A stretch of 64,000 nucleotides of DNA from Hydractinia symbiolongicarpus (lineage: Eukaryota > Cnidaria > Hydrozoa > Anthoathecata > Hydractiniidae): assembly GCF_029227915.1 (NCBI RefSeq), contig NC_079882.1:16006501-16070500 (forward strand), in the 5' to 3' direction. The number at the start of each line of letters is the position of its first letter. Position 1 is the first letter of the stretch. Both the position numbers and the translations under genes were made by a program. Below, one piece after another: positions 23,776 through 41,554 of this stretch. The notes below the pieces were generated by a model. It was not told the DNA's origin. It worked only from the letters and a program-made list of their open reading frames with translations, and made no database searches.

Positions 23776-24802
23776 GTTTCAATCGCAAAACCTTCAACCA
23801 TGAGATAGGCTGTATTTTTTGTTAGCAATTTCTTTTAAAATGTGAGTTTATTATGACTAGGCTGTTCAGTCACGTGACAATTCTTGACGTCAAAAAAAAT
23901 CTCGGCGCGGCGGAAATTGAGAACTTCAAAATTTTTAAAGGTGAGCGTATGGACACCTTAGCATTTGGGTACTTTTCTTGCACTAAACCAATTTAGGCCG
24001 GTTTATGTTGGGTACCTATGCAAAGGTAGATGATTTTCTGAGGTAAACAAAGATGAAAATCCTGGTTTCTGTTTAAGGAAGCAAAAAAATCAGGTAAATA
24101 AAAACTTCATATTTTGAGAAAAAGTACTAGATTTTAACTATTTTTTGATTTTCACTCAGGGAAACACTCTTCAATGACACTTTTGTAAGTTTGTATAAGA
24201 GTTTTTACAACAACGCAATGTTTTAGCAAAGAAAACAAAGTTTTTTTTCTTTATCCTTTTTTTTTTTTGTGGGCGCCCCTTTTTGTCTCCATTTCTAGAA
24301 TATACTAAATAAAGTTTGAAAGCTAGTTAGTTATAGTTATTTAGTTGGTTAGTTAGTTAGTTAGTTAATAAAAGCTAAACCATGTGCCAAGTACAGGTGT
24401 TTATTTTGTTGATTTTAGCCAACAGTTAAGAAGTTCTGCTCAGATATAATTTTACACTTAAGCATTGTAAAATTATGTTAAATACAGTCTAGCTAGCTAG
24501 CTAGGTTGTTATGACTTGCTCTAATACAACTTTTTATCCTTTCTTACATTGTGTTTTGAAGGAAGAAAAATCCTAGCCAGAAAAGCACGCACATTTAATG
24601 CTAGCTAGCTAACACTAGCAAAGTTCAGTATGATACAGACTTGTGTCTGGCCACCATGGCCTAAATATATGGTTACGATATGCAGGTATCGTTTATTTAT
24701 ACAGTAACAATTCATATTAAAGTTTTTCCTTACTCTGTTATGCAAAGTGCTTTTATTTTATTTCAGTGTAATTATTAGTGTTAGATGATCAAGTAAGTTA
24801 TA
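23776..24802. other. Spacer, AT-rich, with (GTTA)n and TAGC runs
   Basis: TTAGTTAGTTAGTTAGTTAG (about 24349-24368) and GCTAGCTAGCTAG runs (about 24488-24504 and 24599-24612) are low-complexity. No gene was seen. Confidence 0.4.
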
Positions 24803-25790
24803 ATGGCTGCCATAAAAATAACTAATAGTGAAATATATGAATGGTATACGAAGTTAAATCAATTAAGCATTGTTGAAGTTTGTGAATCATTCTCACAGAA
24901 GTTTAAAATTGATGTTAGTAATTGCAGTCGAGTTGTTTTGTATAATAAAATTACATAATATAATAAAGGTTAATTCAAAGAATTAAACTGTTAAGAAAAG
25001 CAAAGAAAAAAAAGGACGTTGAAGGTGTTTTTGCACAAGAGTTTGTAATACCAAAAAGGGAAGACAGTTTAGACAGGTCATTAAATTCAACAAAAACAGA
25101 AAAGGAAAAGAGTCTTGTATTGGAGCTTAGTGTCATCAAAAAAAAGAATAAAAATTTAAAACGAAAAATGGAAGTGACACATCGACAAGAGGAACAGTTG
25201 GAATTGGTAGAACAACAATATTTAGAGGCACTTAATGGTATGAAAACGTTAGACATAGAAACAAAGAGTATTGTTCAGAAAAATAAAAATGATTTGAACT
25301 TAGCAGCGAAAAAATTACAATTGTTAAAGCAAAAGTTTGAAAAGCAAAGTGATGCATTAGAAAAAGCTGAAGACGAAGTCCGAAAACATGGTGTATCGCA
25401 TGCTAAAATAAGACGTTTGAGTAAGAAAATTGCCTATAGAGATAATAAACTAAAAGTGCAGGGACAAGAGTTAATTGAGTTAAGAAGTGATTTAAAGAAG
25501 ACTGAGGTTGAAAATATAAATTTACATAAAGTTATAGAAAGATTAAATAAAAAAAGTGAGAAATTAGAAGAAAAGCTTAGTAATGTAGGTGAAAATATTG
25601 TATATCCATCAAAAGCTGAAAAAGTTTCGTGCCAGAAGAAAATATTGTATCTAAAGAATAAAATAAGCAAATCCAATAGCGTTGTATGTAACAATCAGTG
25701 TGAAAAAGAGATTGAAGATTTGGAGAATAAAATTGACTCTTTGTTAAAAGAAAATTTAGAACTACAAGCATTATTAAATCTGGTCTTTCC
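24803..25790 (+). pseudogene. Coiled-coil protein of mobile-element type, broken and 3'-truncated
   Basis: The first frame starts at an ATG (24803, MAAIKITNSEIYEWYTKLN) and stops near 24957. A second frame opens at about 24966 (LLRKAKKKKDVEG) and runs as a long, Lys/Glu-rich coiled coil through EKEIEDLENKIDSLLKENLE to about 25790. Three or more heptad-like stretches are separated by short breaks. The frame stays open to 26190, but the residues after about 25790 become hydrophobic and overlap a tandem repeat array, so they are unlikely to be real coding sequence. Metazoan genomes carry multi-copy proteins with such a coil followed by a transposase-like domain; that domain is missing here. The family link is from memory of style and is not certain. 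Confidence 0.45.
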
Positions 25791-26030
25791 CCTTGCTTAT
25801 AGATTTGGAAAAAGGAGATCTTTTTGTTATTTAGTTACGATTTATTTAGTGATAGATTCCAGTATTTTCAAGTCATTTAGTAGTGGTGATTGTTATGAGC
25901 CCTGCATGTTAAGAGTTCTTTCAATGTTGTTGTTTTTTAGTGGTAGGGAAAACATTTTTTTTGATTATGCAGTAATAAACATTTTTGTTTTAATTTTCAT
26001 AGGTTGTGGTTGCTTTTTCACTTATGTTGG

Positions 26031-27050
26031 GGTCTGGTCTGTAAATTGGAGATATAACGAAACAGCACAATATATTTTGCTAGCAATTATATATTTTATT
26101 TTATCCAATTATTCATATGTATTTGATGAGTTTTCACCATTTTGGTCTTCACTTCTTACTTCTGTGAATCATAATAAATCTAGTCTGTAAAATGTGATTC
26201 TGATAACTGAGCACACAATAATTTTTTTCCAAGTTGCAGTAATATTATTTATTAACTAAATTATTTATATTTGCACATGTAGTCAATGATTTTTCACAAT
26301 TTTGGTCTTTTTGTCAAGTCTGTAAATTACATTAAATCTGGTCTGTAAAATATACATTTTGAGATTTAACATGATACTTCATATAATTTATTTTGATAAG
26401 TATTGGTCATACTATCATGCCTATTTATTTTCACTTTTTGTTTGACTGTTTTTGCTTTTTTTGAGCATATTTCGCATCTGGTCTGGAAATTACAAAGAAT
26501 CTGGTCTATAGAATATACTTTCAGAATATCTCATGACACTCCCACAAAATAGTTATTCTATTCTGATTTTTTTCTGCTCCCACATTTCCTTGAGAAGTTT
26601 TTACTGTTTTGGTTATATTTTAGGTTTGTAAATTACAAAAAATGTGGTCTGTAAAATGTATTTATTAAAGGATCACGTGATACCTCATAATTGTATTTTC
26701 CTTAACTGAGAGACCTAAAAACCATCCTAATTATTCATATTTACACACGTAGTCAATGATTTTTCACGATTTTGGTCTTTTTTTGTCAAGTCTGTAAATT
26801 ACACTAAATCTGGTCTGTAAAATATACATTTCGAGTTTTAACATGGTACTTTATATATATAATTTATTTTGATAAGTAGTGATCATACTATTATGTCTCT
26901 TTAATAATATTCGCATTTTTTATATGATCGTTTTTGCTATTTTGGACATATTTTGCTCCTGGTCTGGAAATTACAAAAAATCTGGTCCATAAAATGTACT
27001 TCTTGAAGGATCACGTGATACCTCATAATTTATTTTTAAACTAAGTGGTA
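26031..27050. repeat. Tandem repeat, period about 155 bp, about seven units
   Basis: Landmark TCTGGTCTGTAAAATATAC or its variants occurs near 26031, 26183, 26336, 26500, 26645, 26817 and 26981, often preceded by TCTGGAAATTACA. There is also a higher-order duplication: AGTCAATGATTTTTCAC occurs at 26281 and again at 26751 (470 bp apart). The units end with TCACGTGATACCTCATAATT in two places. Confidence 0.75.
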
Positions 27051-27720
27051 TTTTAAGTAGCCTAGTTATGCATTTGCGTGTGTTTTATTGACGATTTCCT
27101 GTTATATTCCTAAAATTTATGACCATATTTGGTAATGTAATTTTGCGCATGCGCAATAGCATTTGGTAAAATATACGACCTAATCATATAGTACTTATCT
27201 TTCTCTGTATTTATACCAAATTTTAGCTTAACTCGATAATTTTTTAGCGAACTATGCTGATCTGCATCATACCATCATTTTGACCTTTTTCAGAGCACCA
27301 AAAAACGCCTATTGGGGCCGAAAATATTGCCAGTGTTTATATGGAGGAATGCGCAGGAATTTGTCTAATTTTTTACTCCAATTAGGTATCTTCAAATCTT
27401 CATAACTTTGGAACGAAAAATGTTAGAAGGGTGAGTGACCCCTCGTTGGAAAGCACAATAATAGCTCTTTTACGTTAACATATAAGCTAAGCAAACAACG
27501 ATGTTGTTAAAAATAGCCTGGACAGCCTATTATGACCCGTTTCGTTTTGTTTGCGTTTGTTGTAAGATATAATGTCACTGGTGTGCTTTATCTTCAGAGG
27601 TTCATGCACCAAACTCCTTCGAATGTTTGGCACAATAACACAACGAATTATCAGGTTTTCATCAAATATTTTGGTAGCGCGCGGAAATTCTTAGAGCCCC
27701 CAGGGCTTCTTGTTCACGAT
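27051..27720. other. Spacer
   Basis: Contains TTGCGCATGCGCAATAG (about 27145-27160). No gene is supported; a short + strand frame at 27532-27786 lacks any recognisable feature. Confidence 0.35.
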
Positions 27721-27816
27721 ACACCATTCTCCGATTTCAGCTTGTTCTGTAAAATACATATTTACCGCGAGGGGCCTCGGCACTAATCTACATTTTCGTA
27801 TGTAAACAAAGCGTGT
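27721..27816. repeat. Left arm of a long-range inverted repeat
   Basis: ACACCATTCTCCGATTTCAG at the outer edge and TTTCGTATGTAAACAAA at the inner edge are both found in reverse complement, in matching order, at 29591-29672. The sequence between the two blocks is diverged. The arms are about 1.8 kb apart. Confidence 0.6.
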
Positions 27817-27850
27817 TCAACAGTCGACGTACAGTCTTCGAATATAAAAC

Positions 27851-27975
27851 ATGGCTAGACGTTGTGCTTTTTCTGTATGTGGGAATGAAGATTATGCACT
27901 AGAAAGATGGAGGAGCTCACACACATGTTCCACAACTCGTGTTTTAGGAATGTGTTCGTGTGAACCACCGTTCTG
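27851..27975 (+). CDS. First exon of a THAP-like zinc-finger protein
   Basis: ATG at 27851 opens MARRCAFSVCGNEDYALERW, followed by a Cys/His-bearing stretch and CSCEPPF, and ends at a good donor (TTCTG|GTGAGA). The early C-x4-C pair, the central Trp and the CSCEPPF block resemble the N-terminal THAP-like module of multi-copy transposon-related proteins in marine invertebrates. A continuation exon was not found, so it may be a solo relic. The start lies 35 bp downstream of the inverted-repeat arm at 27721-27816, which could act as its promoter. Confidence 0.5.
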
Positions 27976-28906
27976 GTGAGAAATATAACGCTAACTTGCT
28001 GCCTTTTTTAAAGAAGTTTGAACAGTTTGATGGCGGATAGCTGTACTGTTTTATTACGTTTTTTAAGATTATTCACCTTTCCAACAGTAAAAAAAACACT
28101 TTTAAGGCTTTTAGCTGGCATAAAATAGAGCAAGTATGTAAATATATAGGTAGCGTAAAACTGGCATAAAACTAGCTATACAAAGCTAGCATAAAATTAA
28201 CTACTTAGCTGTGATAAAACTACCAATTTTGCTGACATAAACTTGAGAACGAAGGAAGATTTTTAACATTTTTTATCCTCTATAACATACAAAATAACAT
28301 TTTCAATTCAGGAATCCTTTTAAGCCCGGCTCTATTTAAGTACCAAGCTAGCCTAGTTTATTGCTATACTTTTGAGGTTTCTGTTCAGTTTGGAATAAGA
28401 GCTTTTTAATCCTACTGTCATGAAAACTTGTTGTGCGAAATAAAATGAAATATATGAAAATATATATATGGATGTGCGACATTGTTTACCTGTACTAAGC
28501 GCTCACCGTGGATTACAATTCATATTTTAAGTTTTTCCGCAAACATTTTGAGAAAATTTGCTATGATGGACACGACATGTAAACTGTATTTTTGCAGGAA
28601 AGTTATTTTTGAAAAAATATATTAACCTAAAACTCCCTAATGCTGTGTGTGTGCTTCACCCGATTTATGATATACTGCATGCTTCTACTAAAGCGCTCCA
28701 CATGAATGATGGCACAGTTTCCTATTAATCGCTCCACCAGATGTTTAATATTGGGTAATACAGTTCCTTATCCAAACTTTTCAACACCAGGTCCCCCCAT
28801 CTATTTAGTAGAAAAAATTGAATTTTATTATCCACAAGAAGAATTAAATGGCTATATGTGCTGTAAATCCATAAGCATATGCACCAGTAAAGTTTTTCAT
28901 ATATAT
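27976..28906. other. Spacer with degenerate GCTGGCATAAAA units
   Basis: Around 28108-28245 units of about 20-30 bp recur (GCTGGCATAAAA, CTGGCATAAAACTAGC, GCTAGCATAAAATTA). No gene was seen. Confidence 0.4.
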
Positions 28907-28975
28907 GCCCTGTTGGTCTAATGGCTAAGACACTCATGAAAATGAGAGATCCAGGTTCAAATCCTGGACAGGGCA
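28907..28975 (+). tRNA. tRNA-like sequence with shortened anticodon loop
   Basis: The acceptor stem is perfect (GCCCTGT with ACAGGGC), the D arm is regular (GTCT...AGAC), and the T arm is perfect (CCAGG, loop TTCAAAT, CCTGG) with B box GGTTCAAATCC. The 5-bp anticodon stem CTCAT/ATGAG encloses only four bases (GAAA), or six if the last pair is opened, not seven. The total is 68 nt plus a discriminator A. It is therefore probably a tRNA pseudogene or the head of a SINE, although D, T and acceptor stems are intact. The overall layout is closest to the Glu-type tRNA pattern. Confidence 0.55.
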
Positions 28976-29590
28976 ACAATTACCACTTTCATTTACATAT
29001 CACAAAAATGTCATGTTTAGAAAAGGCAATTATACATGTTTGTCCTGCCAAGGAATCTTTTCAAAATAAGGAACACTAAATATTTTTGCTTGAAAACCTA
29101 GGGGGGGGGGCAGTCCCACACTCTGCAATCCTTTCTATATTGTTGTATTGTACATTATTATACGTAATTTTTGAGTTGTAGGGGGAGAGTTTCTGTTGAG
29201 GTTCCTGCCCCTGCCTACCCTTCCTATGCCTTTTATCGTGCCTGTCTACTTACTATGCCCTTGCCTGTGCCTCCCATGCCTTGCCTACCCCTGCCTTGCT
29301 GATTCCCATTCCTGTCTCATTGCCGTGCTTAATGCCTTTGCCTTGGCAACCTCTCCGCAACCCTTTCTATATTGATATTAAGAAGCGTAGTAAAACTATT
29401 TTTACAAAAATGACGCTGAGAAATTGATGGCATTTAGCACATCAACTTGACTCGTTAAACACATATTGCATCTTTTCATATAAATAAAGTTAATATGTTA
29501 CTAAAAAACTATTTTAAAATAATTTAAAGGTCTATTTAATTAATTGTTTACCATAAGAAATAGTAACGCTTACTGTGTTCGATCACGTTA
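28976..29590. other. Spacer with CTGCC-rich low-complexity tract
   Basis: A G-run lies at 29101-29110. A pyrimidine-rich tract built on TGCCT/TGCCC (GCCCCTGCCTACCC, CCCTTGCCTGTGCC) fills about 29203-29345. No gene was seen. Confidence 0.5.
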
Positions 29591-29690
29591 AGGGTTTGTT
29601 TACATACGAAATCCGCCATTATTAGATTACGTCATTTTAAAATTATGATCGCGCTGAAATCGGAGAATGGTGTATTAAAAAAGGAAAAAA
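29591..29690 (+). promoter_or_regulatory. Probable YIPF6 promoter, right arm of inverted repeat
   Basis: Directly upstream of the YIPF6 start codon. It holds TTTGTTTACATACGAAA, a CRE-like ATTACGTCAT (about 29623-29632) and GCTGAAATCGGAGAATGGTG. The outer and inner blocks are inverted copies of 27721-27816. Promoter function is inferred from position only. Confidence 0.4.
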
Positions 29691-36089
<6,399 letters not shown>

Positions 36090-37430
36090 TAGAATGTTGC
36101 CTTCCAAATTTATGATAACCATTTAATCACCATACAAAAGGGTCATGAAAAGCTGCAGGTGATATCACTACTTAAAATGAAAGCACTCCCGTGTTGGGGT
36201 TAAAGGGCATCGCCAATCAAAGCTCCTATGTGTTGTCAAAGGAATAGCAAAACATTTTTTTAAAAAGTTTCGAACTTATTTATTTTTGAAGGTTATATTA
36301 ATTATTTGTAAGCACGAAATTCGTTGTGTTAACCATGGAATCCATGTCACGAACTGTGTTTCTAACTTTATTAATCTGCGAAGCTTCTTTGTTTATTTCT
36401 CCATAATGATCAGCCCTGACCTACATTAGTGGTTGTTTTTTCAGGGCTCTTAAATTGCCAACGATTTCCATAAGATTTGATGTAGTACTTTCAGTTTTTT
36501 ATTATATGGCCGTGCCGTGCCGAACCGAATAAAATATATATCACTTCTCAGTTTGGCACGTTTTGTAAGAGTCGAACTGAGCCGAGTTAAACTGGACTTC
36601 ATCAAAACTTCATCAACGCATCAGAATCCAAGATAGTAGCTGTATTTAACAGCAATTCTTTGCTAAATATGGGTATGTTTCAGCACGGCTGGGCTAATGG
36701 CCTAAGAAAATTTTTTATCTCAGAAAATATATCGTAAAATAATTTCGCAGAGTTCAGGTGAACATATTTCCATCGAGTTTTGTGTCCATTTAAAAAGTAA
36801 CACTTGTGAAAATTATTTAGTTATGCTTTTTATTATGGAGGAAGAGTTGATGTATTTGAATTGATCTTAGTTTAACTAGCTCTAGCCTCTCTAACTTTAA
36901 ACACCGTTCAAAAATTCTCTTTTTTCCTTTTATTTTTATTACCACTACAATCATCATCAGCAAGGTTGTTCTTACTTTAACTCATGCCTTCTAATAACTT
37001 TAACTCATGTCTTCTAATAAAGCCCCTATTGCGTCTGTGCGCGAAAAAAATGTCGTGTTACGGAGACACTATATTATGTGTTGCATGAAAGACTATGACT
37101 GTCAACGGCACAAAAAACAATAGTCATTTCCTTACGACTCACGCTTTGTCTCCCCAAATCATGGCGTGACGCTAAAATTTACCAAAATTTAAAAAAAATC
37201 ACGTTACGGGGGTTCATTAACTGTGGAACAAAGTTTCTGGATTCCCCGGCATATCGTTCTGGCTGGGACAGTTTTTAAACCATCCCGTATTTCGTTATGC
37301 TTGTGCAGACTCAAAGATGACTTTTTCTTCTTTGCCCTTCTTATAAAAATTACGTCAAGCTTGTCACAAATGATGAAATGAAAAAACGTGAACAAATTGA
37401 GAGTTAAAGCTACAATGGAAGATGACAAAT
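36090..37430. other. YIPF6 3' flank and spacer
   Basis: Contains the YIPF6 3' UTR, a duplicated CCGTGCCGTGCCGAACCGA-type stretch near 36510-36528 and a Helitron-like 5' fragment near 37025-37075 (GCGTCTGTGCGCGAAAAAAA, GTCGTGTTACGGAGACAC). No gene is supported. Confidence 0.4.
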
Positions 37431-37439
37431 CCCAGTAGG

Positions 37440-37800
37440 CACATAACGTTGTTATAACGTTTGATTTTTTAACCCTAACGCTTTTGGTTTGAACATTGCA
37501 AAATTTATGACGCTTCTTTTGCAACGTTTTTTGCACAAAACTAAATTAAACGTGTTTAAAACGGTATGAGAGAAACGTTTTGTAAATACCGCTTAAATGA
37601 CGTATTTTTAACGTAATAGTGTAACGTTAAAAAACGGTGTATGATTAAAAGTTTTCGTAACATTTTTTTGTAACGTTATTTACACAAACTCAAATTAACG
37701 TTTCTAAAACGTTGCTGAGAAAACGTTTTTTGAAAGTCACTGAATTCACGTATTTTTAACATTATAGCATGATGTTAACAAACAGTATAAGATTAATAGG
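37440..37800. repeat. AACGTT-rich tandem duplication, period about 149 bp
   Basis: TTGCAACGTTTTTTGCACAA (about 37518) and TTGTAACGTTATTTACACAA (about 37668) start two diverged copies. Each continues with an AAATTAAACGT/AAATTAACGT block, TGAGAGAAACG/TGAGAAAACG and ACGTATTTTTAAC. AACGTT or AACG occurs more than fifteen times. Confidence 0.65.
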
Positions 37801-38151
37801 CCATTAGCTGTAAATTGAAAAGAGGCACATAATATGCATACGTAGCACATGAAAGAAAGCCCGCAGTTTCAGTGTCCAAAGTAACTTATTTATATGTGAA
37901 AACAAAATAGCCTAGTTGCCCATCTTGGATCTATGCCTTAAATAATGATAACGTCATCAAAAAACTTGAAATTAAAAATTACAATTTTGAAGAAACTAAT
38001 TATACCACCTTGTAGAACATTGTAAATAAGAAAAAAAACGCTATTATAAGAACATGTTAAAAATCAACTGTGTGAAATTTAAGAATCCTTACGTATGTTT
38101 AAATTTCAGTCTATATAAACGTGTTGATCAATCAAAAAATTTAAGAAAAAT
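37801..38151. other. Spacer
   Basis: AT-rich; no gene or repeat recognised. Confidence 0.4.
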
Positions 38152-38525
38152 TTAATGCTGGAGTTTGAACTGCACATATACATTAATTTGTATCGAAAGC
38201 ACTTCATTATTCTTTTCACGTTTGTTCCAATCCTCCTTCTCATCGTCTTCATCATCATCACTTTCATCATCATTTTTATTATCTTTACTAATGTCTCCAT
38301 CTGCCTTGTTCGCACAAATATGGCACTGGCACATTTCGGAACATTTGTTACTTGCTCTTTTGCATTGGCAATTACACTCTTCTAAAAGCGCCTCTGGTGT
38401 ACAAGGTTGATTCATCCACTGAATAGCCAATTTTCCGTTTTCGATTTTCCAGCCTCTACCACCATCTATTTGTGATTGCAAACTTCTAAACCATATCGCA
38501 GCTTAATTGTATCGATGAATATGCA
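38152..38525 (-). pseudogene. C-terminal fragment of a CXC-type Cys-rich protein
   Basis: The - strand reads AAIWFRSLQSQID, GWKIENGKLAIQWM, PEALLEECNCQCKR, CSEMCQCHICANK and then an acidic Asp/Glu run to a stop. The block GW-x-NGKL-x-I-x-WM followed by a clustered Cys module (CxCxC ... CxxxCxCxxC) resembles the C-terminal tesmin/TSO1-like Cys-rich tail of multi-copy invertebrate proteins. The N-terminal part is missing. It lies just outside the left end of the 38.6-kb transposon, which may have inserted next to it. Confidence 0.5.
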
Positions 38526-38636
38526 TATGTAAGCAGTCCTGATTGGATGGCAAGGACTCGTCATTAAACTTGCCGAGACAGAAAGCTGGTATATCTGCAT
38601 TTATTGACTCTAGTTAATTTGGTACTTTAAGGTGAG

Positions 38637-38783
38637 AAACTTTCGCGGGAAGTAAGTTTCGCGTTTTTGGGCCTTTTCGCGAAAGTTTTTTTCCTCGAAA
38701 TTTTTCAAAATACCTCAACCGCGAAAGTTTTTTCCCGCGAAATTTTCCAAAAAAGCTCAACCGTGAAAGTTTTTTCCCGCGGA
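38637..38783. repeat. Left subterminal repeats of the pogo-like transposon
   Basis: At least four copies of a GCGAAAGTTTTTTCCCGCG-type motif lie in alternating orientation, each separated by about 25-35 bp of spacer such as AATTTTCCAAAAAAGCTCAA. They are probable transposase binding sites by analogy with other TIR elements. Confidence 0.6.
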
Positions 38784-39533
38784 TTCCGCCCCCCCTCAAT
38801 AACTTTTCATAGGATTGTTCAAATTGAATCAAACTTGGCACACTTATAGTATGTCATAAAAGGAACAAAATGGTGGCATAAATTTTTGCTTACGTCAGCA
38901 CATTTTCTGTGACGTCATCAGAAGCTTGAAAATTGTTAAAAATGCCACTATCTGCTTAAAATATAATTACCTTTGTTCTAGAGCGAATTTTTACATTCTG
39001 TTTGAAGTTTCTGAAAGCTAAATAATTTTTTTTAACATATCTTCCGGTTTTTACATGGATCAAATAAAAAATTGCCCGAAAATCCGTTCTTTTCCGATTT
39101 TCGGGTAAAATCCGAGAAAATCGGGAAATCGGATTAGTCACGTGTCAGAAATATTCAAAATGATTCTTCTTGATGAAACAAAGTTGTGTTGCAAGTTTCA
39201 AGTTCTAAGAATAATCCTAACAGGAGTTATTATATTTTCCCCATTATAAGGATTTCATAGAGATTTTAGGGGTAGTTTCGAGTAATGGCCAATATCAAAG
39301 CCTCTGAAAGGTATGGGACCTAAAAATTTAGCATGCAGGTGTCTAATAGATAAATGTTGAAACTCAGTAAGTATCATAGCTATATAACAAAGCAATCAGG
39401 AGTTATTAAAAAAAAAACGTCAGGGGGGGCGGAATCCGCCCCCCCCCCCGGACCGAATAGGGTTAATGATACTAACAAGGTATGTATTTATAAAAGAACA
39501 GACCAACAAAAAAATAACTAAACAATAGTATGC
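38784..39533. other. Non-coding left interior of the transposon
   Basis: No gene is seen. It contains short inverted stretches (TTGCCCGAAAATCCG near 39072 and TTTTCGGGTAAAATCCG near 39098) and a C-run (39440-39450). It is the 3' flank of the transposase gene. Confidence 0.4.
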
Positions 39534-41299
39534 CTACAAATCTTCTTTTTTTAAAAATATTGAGATCTGGCGGTCCCCAAATATCTTCTTCGTCTGATTC
39601 GCCATTATCATCAGCTTCATCCCCAATATCACCATCTTCATTATTATTTCTAAAGTAAGCGATGGATATAAATTCTTGGGTAATGTGGCAGATTGCGGGG
39701 TTGTGCAGAACAGGACTTTCATTTTGCTCCTACCATCATCATCTGATGATGTCCAGCCACTTTCAATAACTTTCTGTTTCTGTGCATCTCCTGACGTCAT
39801 GTGGTTGTAAAAGTCGACTAGCCACCTTGCGTGTAAAAGTTTTAATAGAGATAAGCGTAATTTATTGTCTATTTCATCGATAGGTATACCTTTATCCAAT
39901 TGGGCACTAATTTGTTGTGTGTACCAATCATTGAATTTCCGAGCCATAAACCTTTTAGCATAACCATTGACTGTCGAGTCTAACGGTTGATAAAACTTTG
40001 TCATATTCGGTGGAATATTGGTCAGCAAGATTTTATTGTCCCGAAGTAGATTCAATACGTCGCTTGTCATTTGCCCTGTAAAAACATCCATTATCACCAA
40101 TGCATATTGATCTTCCAACAGACCGCTTGACGATTTAACTGATTTGATGTACGGAATGACGATTTCGTTGAAGAATTTCAATGATTCTTCGCTATTTGAA
40201 TAGTGTTTTTTATTCACACTGAGCGAGAAAGAATCAGGAAACTTGAAACGAGGGACACTCTGATTAGTTTTTTCCTCCACATATCAGTTGCATTGGTCGA
40301 AACTCTCCAAAGAGGGTAATTGCAAAGGTTACCGTGATGTTTCTTTTGTCGCTGGCTCCAGCAGTAGTGACAGCTGAACACCCTTTGAGTGCCATGGTTT
40401 GTTTTCTTCTTGGAACGATTGCTGAGGATGTTTGGTCCAAGTTAATAATAAGTAAATCTGGTATACTATTTCGTTCAACTTTCGAAACGACGTTATGATT
40501 GAACTGATACTCGATTTCTTTGCGTGCTTTGGCTGAAGTAAATCTTCATTTTAGAAACCCCATTCTCAAAAATAAACTTTTCGCCCATTGTGATGAATCG
40601 ATGTCGATGGCCCCAACAACACCAGGATATTTTTTCAATAGAGCTTTCGCTGCTGAAACAGCACTTGCTCTTTTAATAACTGCTCCTCGATTACTTACAG
40701 CCAACAGGTATTTTTCAACCATTGAATCAAGATCTTCCGCTAATTTCAAAGGGCGTCCAGTTTTAGTACTGTATCTGGGGAAGGCTTTCTTCGGAGCTAC
40801 TCCTTCCTATTTATCAGCTTTTAATTCAGCTTCGACTTGGCTGCGAAAAGTCCGTACGGTACTTTTATTCAGAGAAGGGAAACGTTGCTTGAACTTCCTC
40901 ATAGCTGCAGTAGGACCATACAAAGACGTGTATTTTTCAACCTTCTAGTGTTGTTCATCACTCTATTTTGTATATTTTGATCGTTTTGATGCCGACGGCC
41001 CTTCTTCGTGGGCTGAACTGATGATTCCAAAATCAATTTCACCTATGCCAGTTTCATTTCGAGTAACGGTAGGCACCGAAGGATCTTCTATGAAATGAAA
41101 AAAGCACAATGTTAGTACAATGTTATTTTGCACTTTGTCAGTCTTATTTCAAATAGCAGTGATCTTGAAATCATTCTTAGATGTTTATTGTTAAAATTTA
41201 AAGGGTTATCTTACTTGCAGAGTTACTGGTTCCAGGTTCTTTTGTAACATTCCCCTGCTTCTCAGTTTTCTTTTTCAAAGCAGCTCTTAAAAAAGACAT
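39534..41299 (-). pseudogene. pogo-like DDE transposase, frame-broken
   Basis: A probable exon 1 (41299-41215, MSFLRAALKKKTEKQG...) has a good donor (CTGCAA|GTAAGA). Exon 2 follows an acceptor ending TTTCATAG near 41088. The body then reads an HTH-like stretch (FPSLNKSTVRTFRSQ), IDSSQWAKSLF, the first catalytic Asp (NLDQTS), the second (VIMDVFTGQ) and the third (QPLDSTVNG). The last two Asp are separated by 35 residues, fitting a DDE_1/pogo-type DD35D core. The end reads HARWLVDFYNHMTSGDAQ. Breaks: at least four in-frame stops in 40545-40960 and a one-base A insertion near 40270 that splits the catalytic core. Intact ancestors would cut and paste the element between TIRs. Confidence 0.75.
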
Positions 41300-41554
41300 C
41301 CTTCTGCGTTCAGTACAATTTCCCAAAGAAGAAGAGAAAAAAATGTCTTAATTTTTTAACTTCAAAGGAATGTCGCGTTACACAACAATTTTTTTCTTTA
41401 TGCGGCGGTAAACTTGAAAGAAGAAATCCAATGTTTTTGCTAGCCAACACATGCGGTGGAGTGTATTTTGTTTTGAGTTTTATTGAGGGGAGCTTAAGAA
41501 TCAGGAAAAACACACCGGATTATTTGGATACTACAAAAACTGTAGGACTACATC

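Noticed and set aside
25791-26190. Hydrophobic C-terminal extension of the coiled-coil protein
   Set aside because: It is partly translated from the 155-bp tandem repeat and reads like random AT-rich sequence, not membrane segments under selection.
37204-37536. 110-codon - strand open frame
   Set aside because: No recognisable motif; its 5' part lies in the AACGTT duplication and codon content changes abruptly.
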